Assembly: GCA_022791815.1 (NCBI GenBank)
Contig: JAAVZU010000106.1
Span: 24,221-88,220 of the forward strand
Direction: 5' to 3'
Length of the DNA: 64,000 nucleotides
Source: Lachnospiraceae bacterium
GTDB lineage: Bacteria; Bacillota; Clostridia; Lachnospirales; Lachnospiraceae
Shown: one piece after another, positions 43,528 to 52,411 of the stretch
Numbering within the stretch: the first letter of the stretch is position 1
How the letters are laid out: each line of letters begins with the position of its first letter
Made by a program: the position numbers and the translations under genes
Notes under the pieces: generated by a model
What the model was told of the DNA's origin: nothing
Seen by the model: only the letters and a program-made list of their open reading frames with translations
The model's database searches: none

Positions 43528-44793
43528 ATGAAGTCGATTGGAATAGTAATTTGCAGTTATAATAAGTCAGAGTATGTATGCAGATGTATTGAGTCAGTAT
43601 TACAATCAGATACAGAAGATTTTGATATTTACATGGTAGATAATGCCTCCACAGACGATTCCGTGGAAGCAGTAACGAATAAATTTGGAGATAAGGTAAC
43701 GATATTACAAAATTCAGAGAATCTGGGAGGCTCTGGAGGATTTAACCGAGGAATACGAAAGGTATTAGAAGAGGGATATGAGTATCTTATGTGCTTAGAT
43801 GATGATGTGAAGGTGACAAAAGAAGCGGTAAGGACTCTTTATGAATTTTTAAAGAAGAATCCCAAAGTTGGCATGGCAGGATCTAAGGTATATCACATGC
43901 ATGCGCCAGAATACATACAGCAAATGGGATTAAAGATACATTTTAAAAACTGTTCAGCAGAAACTCTTTATGCCGATATATTGGATAATCCGGATATTCC
44001 AGAGGTAGTATATTGTGATACGGTAGCTGCCTGTTCTTTAATGATGCCAACTAGAGTAGTAAAAAAAGTTGGAATGATGCCAGAGGACAATTTTATATAT
44101 TGGGATGATATGGAATGGGGATATCTAGTAGGACAAGCAGGATATCAGGTGGCAGCTTATGGAGGTTCTAAGGTATACCATGAGATGAGTGCAAATGTAA
44201 GAAAGGCAAATACATTTTCTACCTATTATATGTGGAGAAATCATTTGAACTTTTTTATGAAATATACCAAAAGGGAACAATGGGAACAGATGAGTTTTTA
44301 CCAGCTCCGATCTGTATTTGATGCTTTCTATGAAAGTATGTACCGGGAAGAGCATAATGTGGCAAAGACAATTATGTCAGCTTTTATGGATGCTATGATG
44401 CATGTTAGAGGAAAAGCCTCACCAGATAAAATACTTGTCAATGATGGTAACCAGAAAAAAGTGAACCAGCTTTTAAATGGATTACATAAGGTGTACGTGG
44501 AAGATGAAGAAGGATTTGGACTAAGAGAAGTTTTACAGAAGATGGGACAGGATATTTCTTTTGTTGAAAAAGAGGAAGCAGAAAAAAAACTGCGTACTTG
44601 TAGATATATTATGGAGGTCACAGATTTTTCCAAGGAGTATGTATATATTGACCAATATTGGAATATACTATTAGACGAAGGAGATGCAGAGGCAGTAAGA
44701 AACTATGGATATAGTCTGCAATTGTTTATCTATATGCATCAGAATACCTTTTTATCTCAAATGGAAAATCTTCGGTCAGAAGAAAAGCTATAA
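43528..44793 (+). CDS. Family 2 glycosyltransferase (rhamnosyl/galactofuranosyl type)
   Basis: 421 residues with AAAGGA upstream. GT-A fold: GIVICSYNKSEYVCRCIESVL, YMVDNASTDDSVEAV, NLGGSGGFNRGIRK, the metal-binding LDDDVKV and the acceptor-site WDDMEWGYL. The NLGGSGGFNRG motif is typical of GlfT2/rhamnosyltransferase-like enzymes that build cell-surface polysaccharides. A C-terminal helical extension of ~150 residues follows. It is monocistronic and cytoplasmic; the sugar is not deducible. Confidence 0.9.
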   Translation: MKSIGIVICSYNKSEYVCRCIESVLQSDTEDFDIYMVDNASTDDSVEAVTNKFGDKVTILQNSENLGGSGGFNRGIRKVLEEGYEYLMCLDDDVKVTKEAVRTLYEFLKKNPKVGMAGSKVYHMHAPEYIQQMGLKIHFKNCSAETLYADILDNPDIPEVVYCDTVAACSLMMPTRVVKKVGMMPEDNFIYWDDMEWGYLVGQAGYQVAAYGGSKVYHEMSANVRKANTFSTYYMWRNHLNFFMKYTKREQWEQMSFYQLRSVFDAFYESMYREEHNVAKTIMSAFMDAMMHVRGKASPDKILVNDGNQKKVNQLLNGLHKVYVEDEEGFGLREVLQKMGQDISFVEKEEAEKKLRTCRYIMEVTDFSKEYVYIDQYWNILLDEGDAEAVRNYGYSLQLFIYMHQNTFLSQMENLRSEEKL

Positions 44794-44889
44794 ACAGTAC
44801 ATTAGCGTGGCGAACAAACATTTGTACAAGATGTTTGTGAAAATAATAAAAAAATGGCACATCTTTTAATGGTTTTTTGTGAAAAATGT

Positions 44890-44917
44890 TTGCAAAAAAG
44901 GAAAAATGTGGTATACT
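44890..44917 (+). promoter_or_regulatory. Promoter of ndk
   Basis: -35 TTGCAA (44890-44895), 16-bp spacer ending TGTGG, -10 TATACT (44912-44917). Confidence 0.7.
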
Positions 44918-44978
44918 TGAATCTATAAGAATGAGGGGATGCAAGATGAGTGAACCCGGTATAAGGAGGAGTATAGAT

Positions 44979-45407
44979 ATGGTTGAAAAGACATTAGCAT
45001 TGGTAAAGCCGGATGGAGTAGAGGGGAATCATGTAGGTGAGATTTTAAATGATTATGAGCAGGCAGGACTTAAGATTTTGGCACTAAAGATGATTCATGT
45101 GAATAAAGAATTTGCCCGTCAGCATTATATTGATCTAAAGGATAAACCATTTTATCAGGAATTAGTTGATTTTATTTCAAGAAGTCCATTAGTTGCTATG
45201 ATTTTAGAAGGTGAGAATGCAGTAGATACTGTAAGACGTGTGAATGGTGCAACAGATCCTTCCGAAGCAGTAGAAGGTACAATTCGTTTTAAATATGGTG
45301 GTGGAAAGACAGACAATACAGTACATGGTTCAGATTCTGTGGAACATGCAAAACGGGAAATATCTATGTGGTTTCCAGAATTTTTGGATTCTTATTTGAA
45401 CGACTAA
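44979..45407 (+). CDS. ndk: Nucleoside diphosphate kinase
   Basis: The start at 44979 (MVEKTLALVKPDG) follows AAGGAGGAG; 142 residues, the usual size. The catalytic histidine lies in NTVHGSDS; RRVNGATDPSEAVEGTIR is the family's nucleotide-binding region. It transfers the gamma phosphate between nucleoside di- and triphosphates in the cytoplasm. Monocistronic, with its own promoter and terminator. Confidence 0.96.
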   Translation: MVEKTLALVKPDGVEGNHVGEILNDYEQAGLKILALKMIHVNKEFARQHYIDLKDKPFYQELVDFISRSPLVAMILEGENAVDTVRRVNGATDPSEAVEGTIRFKYGGGKTDNTVHGSDSVEHAKREISMWFPEFLDSYLND

Positions 45408-45422
45408 AATATTAGAGATGGA

Positions 45423-45455
45423 GAGGAGGCTGTTGCGGATGCACAGTCTTCTTTT
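45423..45455 (+). terminator. Terminator of ndk
   Basis: Stem GAGGAGGCTGT / ACAGTCTTCTTT (with G-U pairs) and a T-rich tail. Confidence 0.65.
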
Positions 45456-45627
45456 ATTTATTATATGATAGGAAAGTACTCCGCATTTCTTATGATATAA
45501 TAAATAATTATGTGTACTTGCACAAGAGTTGATGTGGGCTTGCCCGCTTTTGTTCTATTAAAATAAAGACTGTGGCTAAAATAACTTTGTTTATACAGAT
45601 CTAGTAAAGGGAAACGAGGTGACAATT

Positions 45628-48600
45628 ATGATAAATTCCAATGATGATAATGTTAGACATGTGCTAGAAGAATTATCCTGTGAGATTCCTTTTGAGTATG
45701 ATATGACTACAGATACCATGTATTTTTCGGACAAGTACAAGCAGGTATATGATAGAAAACCAAAGATATCGCATTTTGTAAAGAATGCTTGTAAGAATTA
45801 TTTGACCTATGCCAAGAATGTAGCAAGATTGGAAGAGTTCCGACGTATATTGGATTATGGAGATATGACCCGGTATATTCAGTTACAATGGCCTGATAAA
45901 AATGGTAAATATGAGTGGTGTGAGATTGTATACCGTCATGTAATTGACAGCCTTGGAAATGTAAAAGCAGTAGGAATTTGGAGAAATATTGACAGGCAGA
46001 AAAGAGAACAGGTTCTAATAAAGCATCAGATTGCAACAGAAAGTGTGGAAGGGGTACATAACAAAACCGCCATAGAAGAAGTGTTGACAAAAGAATTTAG
46101 GCATATTGGTCTTGGAAACAGGGGAGCCTTATATCTTATAGATCTTGATAATACAAAGATAATTCAGAGTGCTTATGGATTGGTGGCAGCAGAAGATTTG
46201 CTGCAGCTATTTTCAAAAGAGCTGTTGGTTCAATTTCATGAAGATGGTATGGTAGGGTATTTGGGAAGTGATAAATTTTTGTTGTATGTGCGGCAGGTAG
46301 AAGATAGGGATATGGCAAAAGTTTTGGCAAAGCGTGTGCAAAGTATTCTCTGGAATCTATCAGAACAATTAAATTTGAATAAAGTAATTACAGCAAGTAT
46401 AGGGGTTACAGAAATTGAAAGGACTATACCATACAAAGATGCCTTAACAGAGGCAGATACCGCTCTTCGTCATGCAAAAAATACTGGGAAAAATAAATTT
46501 GTATTTTATAGTAAGAGTCTGGAAAGTGAAAAATACCGGATTCGTTATAACAATGAACAAAAGGACAAAAGCAAGAAAAAATATGACATAGGGCGAATTT
46601 GGACAGATTTTTTGGAAAAACTTTACAAGTCAGAAGATGGAAAAAAAGGAACTAATCTTGCCATTGAATTTTTAGGACATGTATTTGAGTTGGATAAAAT
46701 TATGGTTTGGGAATACAGTATAGATCAGGAACGAATATCCAATACTTGTCAATGGGTAAGAGATGGTATAAAGAATACCATGGAGGAGGCACAAAATTTA
46801 CCTTCTTGGCAAAAAGAAGAAGATTTTGTATATAATGCAGATGGTTTTTATTATTGTAGTGATGTAACAAAAATGTCTGAAGCTGTACAAAATCATGCCA
46901 GTGATGAAAAATTTACTGCTTTCTTACAGGCAGGTATGCAAAAGGACGATGAAAAACTTGGATTTATTGTTTTTGGAATGTGTAGTGGACCAAGAATGTG
47001 GGTACAAGAAGAAATAGATTTTTTAGTATTTATGTCGAGGCTGCTTGGAGATTCTCTTCGGAAACGCCGTACAGCACTACAAATGGAAGCCTATTATGCA
47101 AATACTAGAAATCTAATCAATAGTGTTACATCAGGAATATATGTAGTAGACCAGACAACTTATGAACTGTACTATTACAACAATACAGCAGCAAAGGAAT
47201 TACAGGGAAACCGATGTGGAAAAACTTGTTATGAACGTTTTTACAATAGAGACAAGATTTGTGAACATTGTGTACTGCCACAACTAAAAGAAGATTCGGA
47301 AAAAAGTACAGCAAGTCGGATTTTCTGCAGTAACCGTTCTAAAATGGTGATAGAGACCACTGCTTCAAAAACTTTGTGGGAAAATAAGAACGCTTATATC
47401 ATTACCATGAATGAGCATCTTGCTACCAAGGAAGAGCAGGAAATGAAACGCCAGCAAGAATTTTTGGAAAAAAGATATGCTTTTATATATAGTCACTCCT
47501 GTGATTGTATTTTTGATATAAATATAGGAGAAGATCATTATGAAATGACTATTATCAATAAAGAGCTGGATTGGAGCCAAATTCCAAAAAGTGGTACTTA
47601 TACCAACTTGATAAAAAATGTCTTGGAAGAATATATTTTACCTGAGGATAAAGAAAGAGTTATTAGTAAATTCTCTAAGCGTTGCTTGCAAAAAAGTGAA
47701 AAAAATAAAGAAAATATGATTACAGATAGTTTTTATATTTATACTGGCAAAGGTACTATTCAATGTAAAGAAGTGAGGGCATTTTTGCTGGAAGAGGATG
47801 GAAAACAAATGGTTGTAGCCACTTACTGTGATGTAACAGAGCAAAAAAGAAAAGAAACGCAGGAATTAGTAGAAAGACAAAAACTGAACAGGGCAGTAAT
47901 CAGTGTATATCCATTATTACTTTCTGTAAATGTTACACAGAACACGTATGTTGTATTGGCACAGGACAACCTAGTATTTCGTACTCATTTGGAAGGAGAG
48001 ATATTTTCTAATTCCATTTTGGATACAGCACTTTATATTCATCCAGAAGATAGAGATTCCTTTATGCAGAGTTTTGATAGGGAGAATTTAAGACAACAGT
48101 TTTCAGGTGATAAGAATGAGATAACTATGGAATTACGGCAAATGGGGCAAGACGGAAATTATCATTGGCTTTCCCTTGTAGTAATTCGTATTGATAATCC
48201 GTTAAATGAAGATTTGCTATTATATATATTTGGACGTGATATTGATAAAAGTAAGGAAATGGAGCAAAATTTAAAAGAGGCACTTGCTACTGCGGAAAAG
48301 GCAAGTGCTGCAAAATCTGACTTTTTATCCCGTATGTCCCATGAGATCCGCACACCAATGAATGCTATTATTGGTATGAATGAAATTGCAAAAACGGTAA
48401 CAGACAAACCAGGTAGTGTAAGAAATTATTTGAATAAAATAGACACTTCAGCACATTATTTATTATCACTTATTAATAATATTCTGGATATGTCCAGAAT
48501 TGAAAGTAACAAGGTTGAGATAGAAAAGAAAGAATTTTATTTGCAGGATATTTTAAATAATATTCAAAATATTATAGGACCACAGGCAAAAGCAAAGAAA

Positions 48601-49455
48601 ATCTATTTTACTATTGAAAAAAAGAGCAACTTTGAATCTGCCTATATTGGAGACCGTTTGAGGCTCAATCAAGTATTGTTAAATCTTTTGTCTAATGCAA
48701 TAAAGTTTACAGATAAAGGTGGTACAGTTAGTCTTTCTGTAAAGGAAAGCCGGAGAGGAGATGGAGAAAGTTATTTTTGCTTTACGGTTTCTGATACAGG
48801 AGTCGGCATGAGTGAAGAATTTATGAAAAACATGTATAATCCTTTTGAACAGGAAAATGCCACAAGTGCCCAAGGAATTGCTGGAACTGGTCTGGGATTA
48901 TCTATAACAAAGAATTTGGTAAATTTAATGGGTGGACACATGAAAGCAAAGAGCAAAAAAGGAGAAGGAACAACTTTCATAGTGGAAATTAAGATGAATT
49001 TTGTGGATAAACCGGAGGAAATGTGGACAACATGTGAAATAAGTGGACAAAATGTGGATAAAAATGTTTCGCTTAAAGGAAAAAGAGTGTTATTGGTGGA
49101 AGATAATGAACTGAATCAAGAGATTGCCATAACTTTGTTGGAAATGTCTGAAATGAAAGTGGACTGTGCAGAGAATGGGGAGTTGGCAGTGCAGAAATTC
49201 CTCGAAATGGGTAATTTCTATTATGATGTGGTGTTAATGGATATTCGTATGCCAGTGAAGAATGGGTTGGAGGCGACAGCGGATATACGTGCAATTGGAG
49301 GTAAATATGCTGCAGAAGTTCCAATTATCGCCATGAGTGCCAATGCATTTTCGGAAGATAAAGCAAAAGCATTTGCCAATGGAATGACAGATTATTTGGT
49401 AAAACCAATAGATGTTGACATTGTACGTGAGATGTTGGTAAAATATCTACGATGA
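45628..49455 (+). CDS. Hybrid sensor histidine kinase with PAS, degenerate GGDEF and receiver domains
   Basis: The start ATG at 45628 lies 6 bp after GAGGTG (in-frame GTG at 45619 is an alternative); 1276 residues. N-terminal PAS, then a diguanylate-cyclase-like fold whose GGDEF is replaced by YLGSDKFLLYV, so it cannot make c-di-GMP. A GAF-like region and PAS domains follow, one with cysteines CGKTCYERFYNRDKICEHC. Kinase core SRMSHEIRTPMNAIIGM with H905, ATP-binding LLNLLSNAIKFT and GTGLGLSITKN, then a receiver with D1205 (VVLMDIRMP). No membrane helices. It sits 24 bp before aroF, probably by chance. Confidence 0.92.
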   Translation: MINSNDDNVRHVLEELSCEIPFEYDMTTDTMYFSDKYKQVYDRKPKISHFVKNACKNYLTYAKNVARLEEFRRILDYGDMTRYIQLQWPDKNGKYEWCEIVYRHVIDSLGNVKAVGIWRNIDRQKREQVLIKHQIATESVEGVHNKTAIEEVLTKEFRHIGLGNRGALYLIDLDNTKIIQSAYGLVAAEDLLQLFSKELLVQFHEDGMVGYLGSDKFLLYVRQVEDRDMAKVLAKRVQSILWNLSEQLNLNKVITASIGVTEIERTIPYKDALTEADTALRHAKNTGKNKFVFYSKSLESEKYRIRYNNEQKDKSKKKYDIGRIWTDFLEKLYKSEDGKKGTNLAIEFLGHVFELDKIMVWEYSIDQERISNTCQWVRDGIKNTMEEAQNLPSWQKEEDFVYNADGFYYCSDVTKMSEAVQNHASDEKFTAFLQAGMQKDDEKLGFIVFGMCSGPRMWVQEEIDFLVFMSRLLGDSLRKRRTALQMEAYYANTRNLINSVTSGIYVVDQTTYELYYYNNTAAKELQGNRCGKTCYERFYNRDKICEHCVLPQLKEDSEKSTASRIFCSNRSKMVIETTASKTLWENKNAYIITMNEHLATKEEQEMKRQQEFLEKRYAFIYSHSCDCIFDINIGEDHYEMTIINKELDWSQIPKSGTYTNLIKNVLEEYILPEDKERVISKFSKRCLQKSEKNKENMITDSFYIYTGKGTIQCKEVRAFLLEEDGKQMVVATYCDVTEQKRKETQELVERQKLNRAVISVYPLLLSVNVTQNTYVVLAQDNLVFRTHLEGEIFSNSILDTALYIHPEDRDSFMQSFDRENLRQQFSGDKNEITMELRQMGQDGNYHWLSLVVIRIDNPLNEDLLLYIFGRDIDKSKEMEQNLKEALATAEKASAAKSDFLSRMSHEIRTPMNAIIGMNEIAKTVTDKPGSVRNYLNKIDTSAHYLLSLINNILDMSRIESNKVEIEKKEFYLQDILNNIQNIIGPQAKAKKIYFTIEKKSNFESAYIGDRLRLNQVLLNLLSNAIKFTDKGGTVSLSVKESRRGDGESYFCFTVSDTGVGMSEEFMKNMYNPFEQENATSAQGIAGTGLGLSITKNLVNLMGGHMKAKSKKGEGTTFIVEIKMNFVDKPEEMWTTCEISGQNVDKNVSLKGKRVLLVEDNELNQEIAITLLEMSEMKVDCAENGELAVQKFLEMGNFYYDVVLMDIRMPVKNGLEATADIRAIGGKYAAEVPIIAMSANAFSEDKAKAFANGMTDYLVKPIDVDIVREMLVKYLR

Positions 49456-49479
49456 AAGTATTTTTAGGAGGAAGAAAGA

Positions 49480-50508
49480 ATGGGAATCATTTTCAAAAAA
49501 CCAGTACCTACACCAGATGAGATAAGAGAAGAATATAAGGTACCAAAGCATATTGCTGAATTGAAGGCAAAGAGAGATCAAGAGATTAAAGACGTTATTG
49601 CAGGTAAGGATGACAGATTCCTTGTTATTATTGGGCCATGTTCAGCAGATAATAGTGATAGTGTTTGTGATTATTTAGAACGTTTGGCAAAAGTGAATGA
49701 AAAAGTAAAGGACAAGCTTATTATCGTGCCTCGTGTATATACAAATAAACCTAGAACAACTGGGGAAGGATATAAGGGAATGGTGCATCAGCCAGATCCA
49801 GAACAAGAACCAGATATTTTAGGTGGATTGATTGCGATTCGTGAATTGCATATTAAGGCAGCAGAAGTCAGTGGCATGACTTGTGCAGATGAAATGTTAT
49901 ATCCAGAGAATTATCAATATTTGTCCGATATTTTATCTTATGTGGCAGTAGGTGCCCGTTCTGTTGAGAACCAGCAGCACCGTTTGGTGGTAAGCGGAAT
50001 GGATATTGCAGCAGGAATGAAGAATCCTACTAGTGGTGGAATTGATGTTATGTTGAATTCTGTACTGGCAGGACAGATATCCCAGCATTTCTTATATCGT
50101 TCTTCCGAAGTACGTACAGATGGTAATCCATATGCACACTGTATTCTTCGTGGTGCAGTGAACCAGTATGGCAGAGCCTTTCCAAACTATCATTATGAGG
50201 ATTTACAAAGATTAAGCGAAGCTTATGGAGAAAGAAATCTTGTTAATCCTGCCTGCGTAGTAGATGCGAACCATGCAAATTCCGATAAGAAGTTCAAAGA
50301 GCAGATCCGTATTGTAAAGGATGTATTGCATTCCAGAACACATTCTAGTGATATTCATTCATTGGTAAAAGGTGTTATGATTGAAAGTTATATAGAAGAA
50401 GGCTGCCAAAAGATTGGTGATGGTGTATATGGAAAATCTATTACAGATCCATGTCTTGGTTGGGAAGATAGTGAAAGATTGTTATATGTAATTGCAGAAA
50501 ACTGTTAA
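49480..50508 (+). CDS. aroF: 3-deoxy-7-phosphoheptulonate synthase (class I)
   Basis: 342 residues with TAGGAGGAAG before the ATG. Family landmarks: IIGPCSADNSDSVCDYLERL, VPRVYTNKPRTTGEGYKG, SVENQQHRLVVSGMD and VDANHANSDK for metal and substrate binding. It condenses erythrose-4-phosphate with phosphoenolpyruvate, the first step of aromatic amino acid synthesis. No other aro gene is adjacent. Confidence 0.95.
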   Translation: MGIIFKKPVPTPDEIREEYKVPKHIAELKAKRDQEIKDVIAGKDDRFLVIIGPCSADNSDSVCDYLERLAKVNEKVKDKLIIVPRVYTNKPRTTGEGYKGMVHQPDPEQEPDILGGLIAIRELHIKAAEVSGMTCADEMLYPENYQYLSDILSYVAVGARSVENQQHRLVVSGMDIAAGMKNPTSGGIDVMLNSVLAGQISQHFLYRSSEVRTDGNPYAHCILRGAVNQYGRAFPNYHYEDLQRLSEAYGERNLVNPACVVDANHANSDKKFKEQIRIVKDVLHSRTHSSDIHSLVKGVMIESYIEEGCQKIGDGVYGKSITDPCLGWEDSERLLYVIAENC

Positions 50509-50541
50509 ATAGGCATTTAGCAAATATACAGTGATTATTGT

Positions 50542-50574
50542 ACAGCCATAGAGTGTATGCTTTATGGCTGTTTA
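50542..50574 (+). terminator. Probable terminator of aroF
   Basis: ACAGCCATA / TTATGGCTGT stem followed by TTTAT. Confidence 0.6.
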
Positions 50575-50577
50575 TCT

Positions 50578-50608
50578 GTAACAGTTTAGCCTGGGGCTGA
50601 ACTATTAT
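50578..50608 (+). mobile_element. Solo GTAAC palindrome between aroF and tatD
   Basis: Arms GTAACAGTTTAGCC and GGCTGAACTATTAT. Flanks GTTTATCT (50570-50577) and GTTAATCT (50609-50616) match at 7 of 8. Confidence 0.78.
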
Positions 50609-50648
50609 GTTAATCTTTACAGGAATGTAATAGAAAGGTTTGGTAAAA

Positions 50649-51416
50649 ATGATTTTTGAGACACATGCCCATTATGATGATGAAAAATTTGACATAGACA
50701 GAGATGAATTATTACAAAGATTGCCAGAAGAAGGAGTTGGATATGTGGTAAATGTAGGAGCCAGCCTTTCTTCAACTAAATCATCATTAGAACTGGCAGA
50801 ACTTTATAACCATATCTATGCAGCAGTGGGAGTTCATCCAAATGAAACAGCAGAATTAAATGAAGAAAATTTTAGCTGGCTTTCCCAAATAGCTGACAAG
50901 CCCAAAGTTGTGGCCATTGGAGAGATTGGACTTGATTATTATTGGAAAGAACCTGAACCACAGGTGCAAAAAATATGGTTTGAGAGACAAATGGCGCTGG
51001 CAAGAGAGAAGAAATTACCAATGATTATTCATAGCAGAGATGCAGCAAAGGATACACTGGACATGATAAAAGCAAGTGATGGGGGCAGTATTGGAGGAGT
51101 AATCCATTGTTTTTCTTATGGTGTAGAAATTGCAAAGGAATATTTGAATATGGGATTTTATCTGGGAATTGGGGGAGTAGTTACTTTTCAAAATGCAAAA
51201 AAATTAAAAGAGGTAGTGGAATATATGCCTCTTGACCATATGGTACTGGAAACGGACTGCCCTTATCTTGCACCAGTTCCTAATCGGGGAAAAAGAAATT
51301 CTTCCATGAATCTTAAATATGTTGCAGCAAAAATTGCAGAATTGCGAAAGATTTCAGAAGAAGAAGTAATAGAGGCTACTTATCAGAATGCAAAAAGGAT
51401 GTATCGTGTTGTGTAA
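50649..51416 (+). CDS. tatD: TatD-family metal-dependent hydrolase
   Basis: The ATG at 50649 follows AAAGG; 255 residues. Metal ligands: ETHAHYDD, GEIGLDYYW, IIHSRDA, IHCFSYG and ETDCPYLAPVP. The family has 3'-5' DNase activity in characterised members. It is followed by ksgA, an order common in Firmicutes (tatD-rnmV-ksgA, here without rnmV between). Confidence 0.93.
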   Translation: MIFETHAHYDDEKFDIDRDELLQRLPEEGVGYVVNVGASLSSTKSSLELAELYNHIYAAVGVHPNETAELNEENFSWLSQIADKPKVVAIGEIGLDYYWKEPEPQVQKIWFERQMALAREKKLPMIIHSRDAAKDTLDMIKASDGGSIGGVIHCFSYGVEIAKEYLNMGFYLGIGGVVTFQNAKKLKEVVEYMPLDHMVLETDCPYLAPVPNRGKRNSSMNLKYVAAKIAELRKISEEEVIEATYQNAKRMYRVV

Positions 51417-51422
51417 TTTAAT

Positions 51423-51453
51423 GTAACAGTTTAGCGTTTGGCTGAGTTGTTAT
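51423..51453 (+). mobile_element. Solo GTAAC palindrome between tatD and ksgA
   Basis: Arms GTAACAGTTTAGC and GGCTGAGTTGTTAT. Flanks contain atttaat (left) and atctaat (right), 6 of 7 matching. Confidence 0.68.
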
Positions 51454-51496
51454 ATCTAATCAGGTACAGACTGAGAGGAAAGGTTGGATATGGTGT

Positions 51497-52363
51497 ATGG
51501 CAAATTTAGGGAATCCACAAAATACTATAGCAGTATTGCAAAAATATCAATTTAATTTTCAAAAAAAATATGGACAGAATTTTTTAATTGATACCCATGT
51601 ACTAGATAAAATTATTTCTGCCGCAAAAATTACGAAAGATGATATGGTGTTAGAAGTAGGACCTGGTATTGGTACAATGACACAATATTTGTGTGAACAT
51701 GCTAGAGAAGTAATTGCTGTTGAGATAGACAAAAATTTGATACCGATTTTGGAAGATACACTTTCAGAATATGATAACATTACAATAATTCATGATGATA
51801 TTTTAAAAGTAGACATTGAAAAAATTGTTCAGGAAAGAAATTCAGGAAGACCAATTAAAGTAGTAGCAAATCTGCCTTATTATATTACAACACCAATTAT
51901 TATGGGATTATTTGAGAGTCATGTTCCTATTGAGAATATTACGGTTATGGTACAAAAGGAGGTAGCAGACCGTATGCAGGTAGGACCAGGTACAAAGGAT
52001 TATGGGGCATTATCCTTAGCAGTACAATATTACGCAGAACCATATATTGTTGCCAATGTACCACCTAATTGCTTTATGCCAAGACCTAAGGTAGGATCTG
52101 CTGTTATACGCCTTACCAGACATAGTGAACCGCCAGTTAAAGTGGCAGAAGAAAAGTTAATGTTTCAGTTAATTCGTGCTTCTTTTAATCAAAGAAGAAA
52201 AACTTTAGTAAATGGGTTAAACAATTCACCAGAATTGAATTTTTCCAAAGAAGTAATTGTAAAGGCATTAGAGAGTATGGGATTACCATTAACGGTAAGA
52301 GGAGAAACTCTTACATTAGAAGAATTTGCAAGATTAAGTGAGGAGTTAAGAGGTGCAGAATAA
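51497..52363 (+). CDS. ksgA: 16S rRNA dimethyladenosine transferase
   Basis: 288 residues. KKYGQNFLID, motif I EVGPGIGTMTQYL, AVEIDKNLIPIL and the catalytic NLPYYITTPI identify RsmA/KsgA, which dimethylates two adjacent adenines near the 16S rRNA 3' end. The stop codon (TAA, 52361-52363) lies within the palindromic element that begins at 52360, so the present C-terminus (RGAE) was set by that insertion. Confidence 0.95.
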   Translation: MANLGNPQNTIAVLQKYQFNFQKKYGQNFLIDTHVLDKIISAAKITKDDMVLEVGPGIGTMTQYLCEHAREVIAVEIDKNLIPILEDTLSEYDNITIIHDDILKVDIEKIVQERNSGRPIKVVANLPYYITTPIIMGLFESHVPIENITVMVQKEVADRMQVGPGTKDYGALSLAVQYYAEPYIVANVPPNCFMPRPKVGSAVIRLTRHSEPPVKVAEEKLMFQLIRASFNQRRKTLVNGLNNSPELNFSKEVIVKALESMGLPLTVRGETLTLEEFARLSEELRGAE

Positions 52364-52390
52364 CAGTTAAGCCAGAGGCTGAACTGTTAC
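52360..52390 (+). mobile_element. Solo GTAAC-type palindrome at the ksgA stop codon
   Basis: 31 bp, ATAACAGTTAAGCC ... GGCTGAACTGTTAC, flanked by GGTGCAGA (52352-52359) and GTTGCAGA (52391-52398), 7 of 8 matching. It supplies the ksgA stop. Confidence 0.8.
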
Positions 52391-52411
52391 GTTGCAGATA
52401 GGAGTGAAAGT

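Noticed and set aside
50570..52398. Solo GTAAC palindromes read as ordinary intrinsic terminators
   Set aside because: They lack T-tracts, recur with the same sequence at unrelated loci and are flanked by direct repeats. They may still influence RNA ends.
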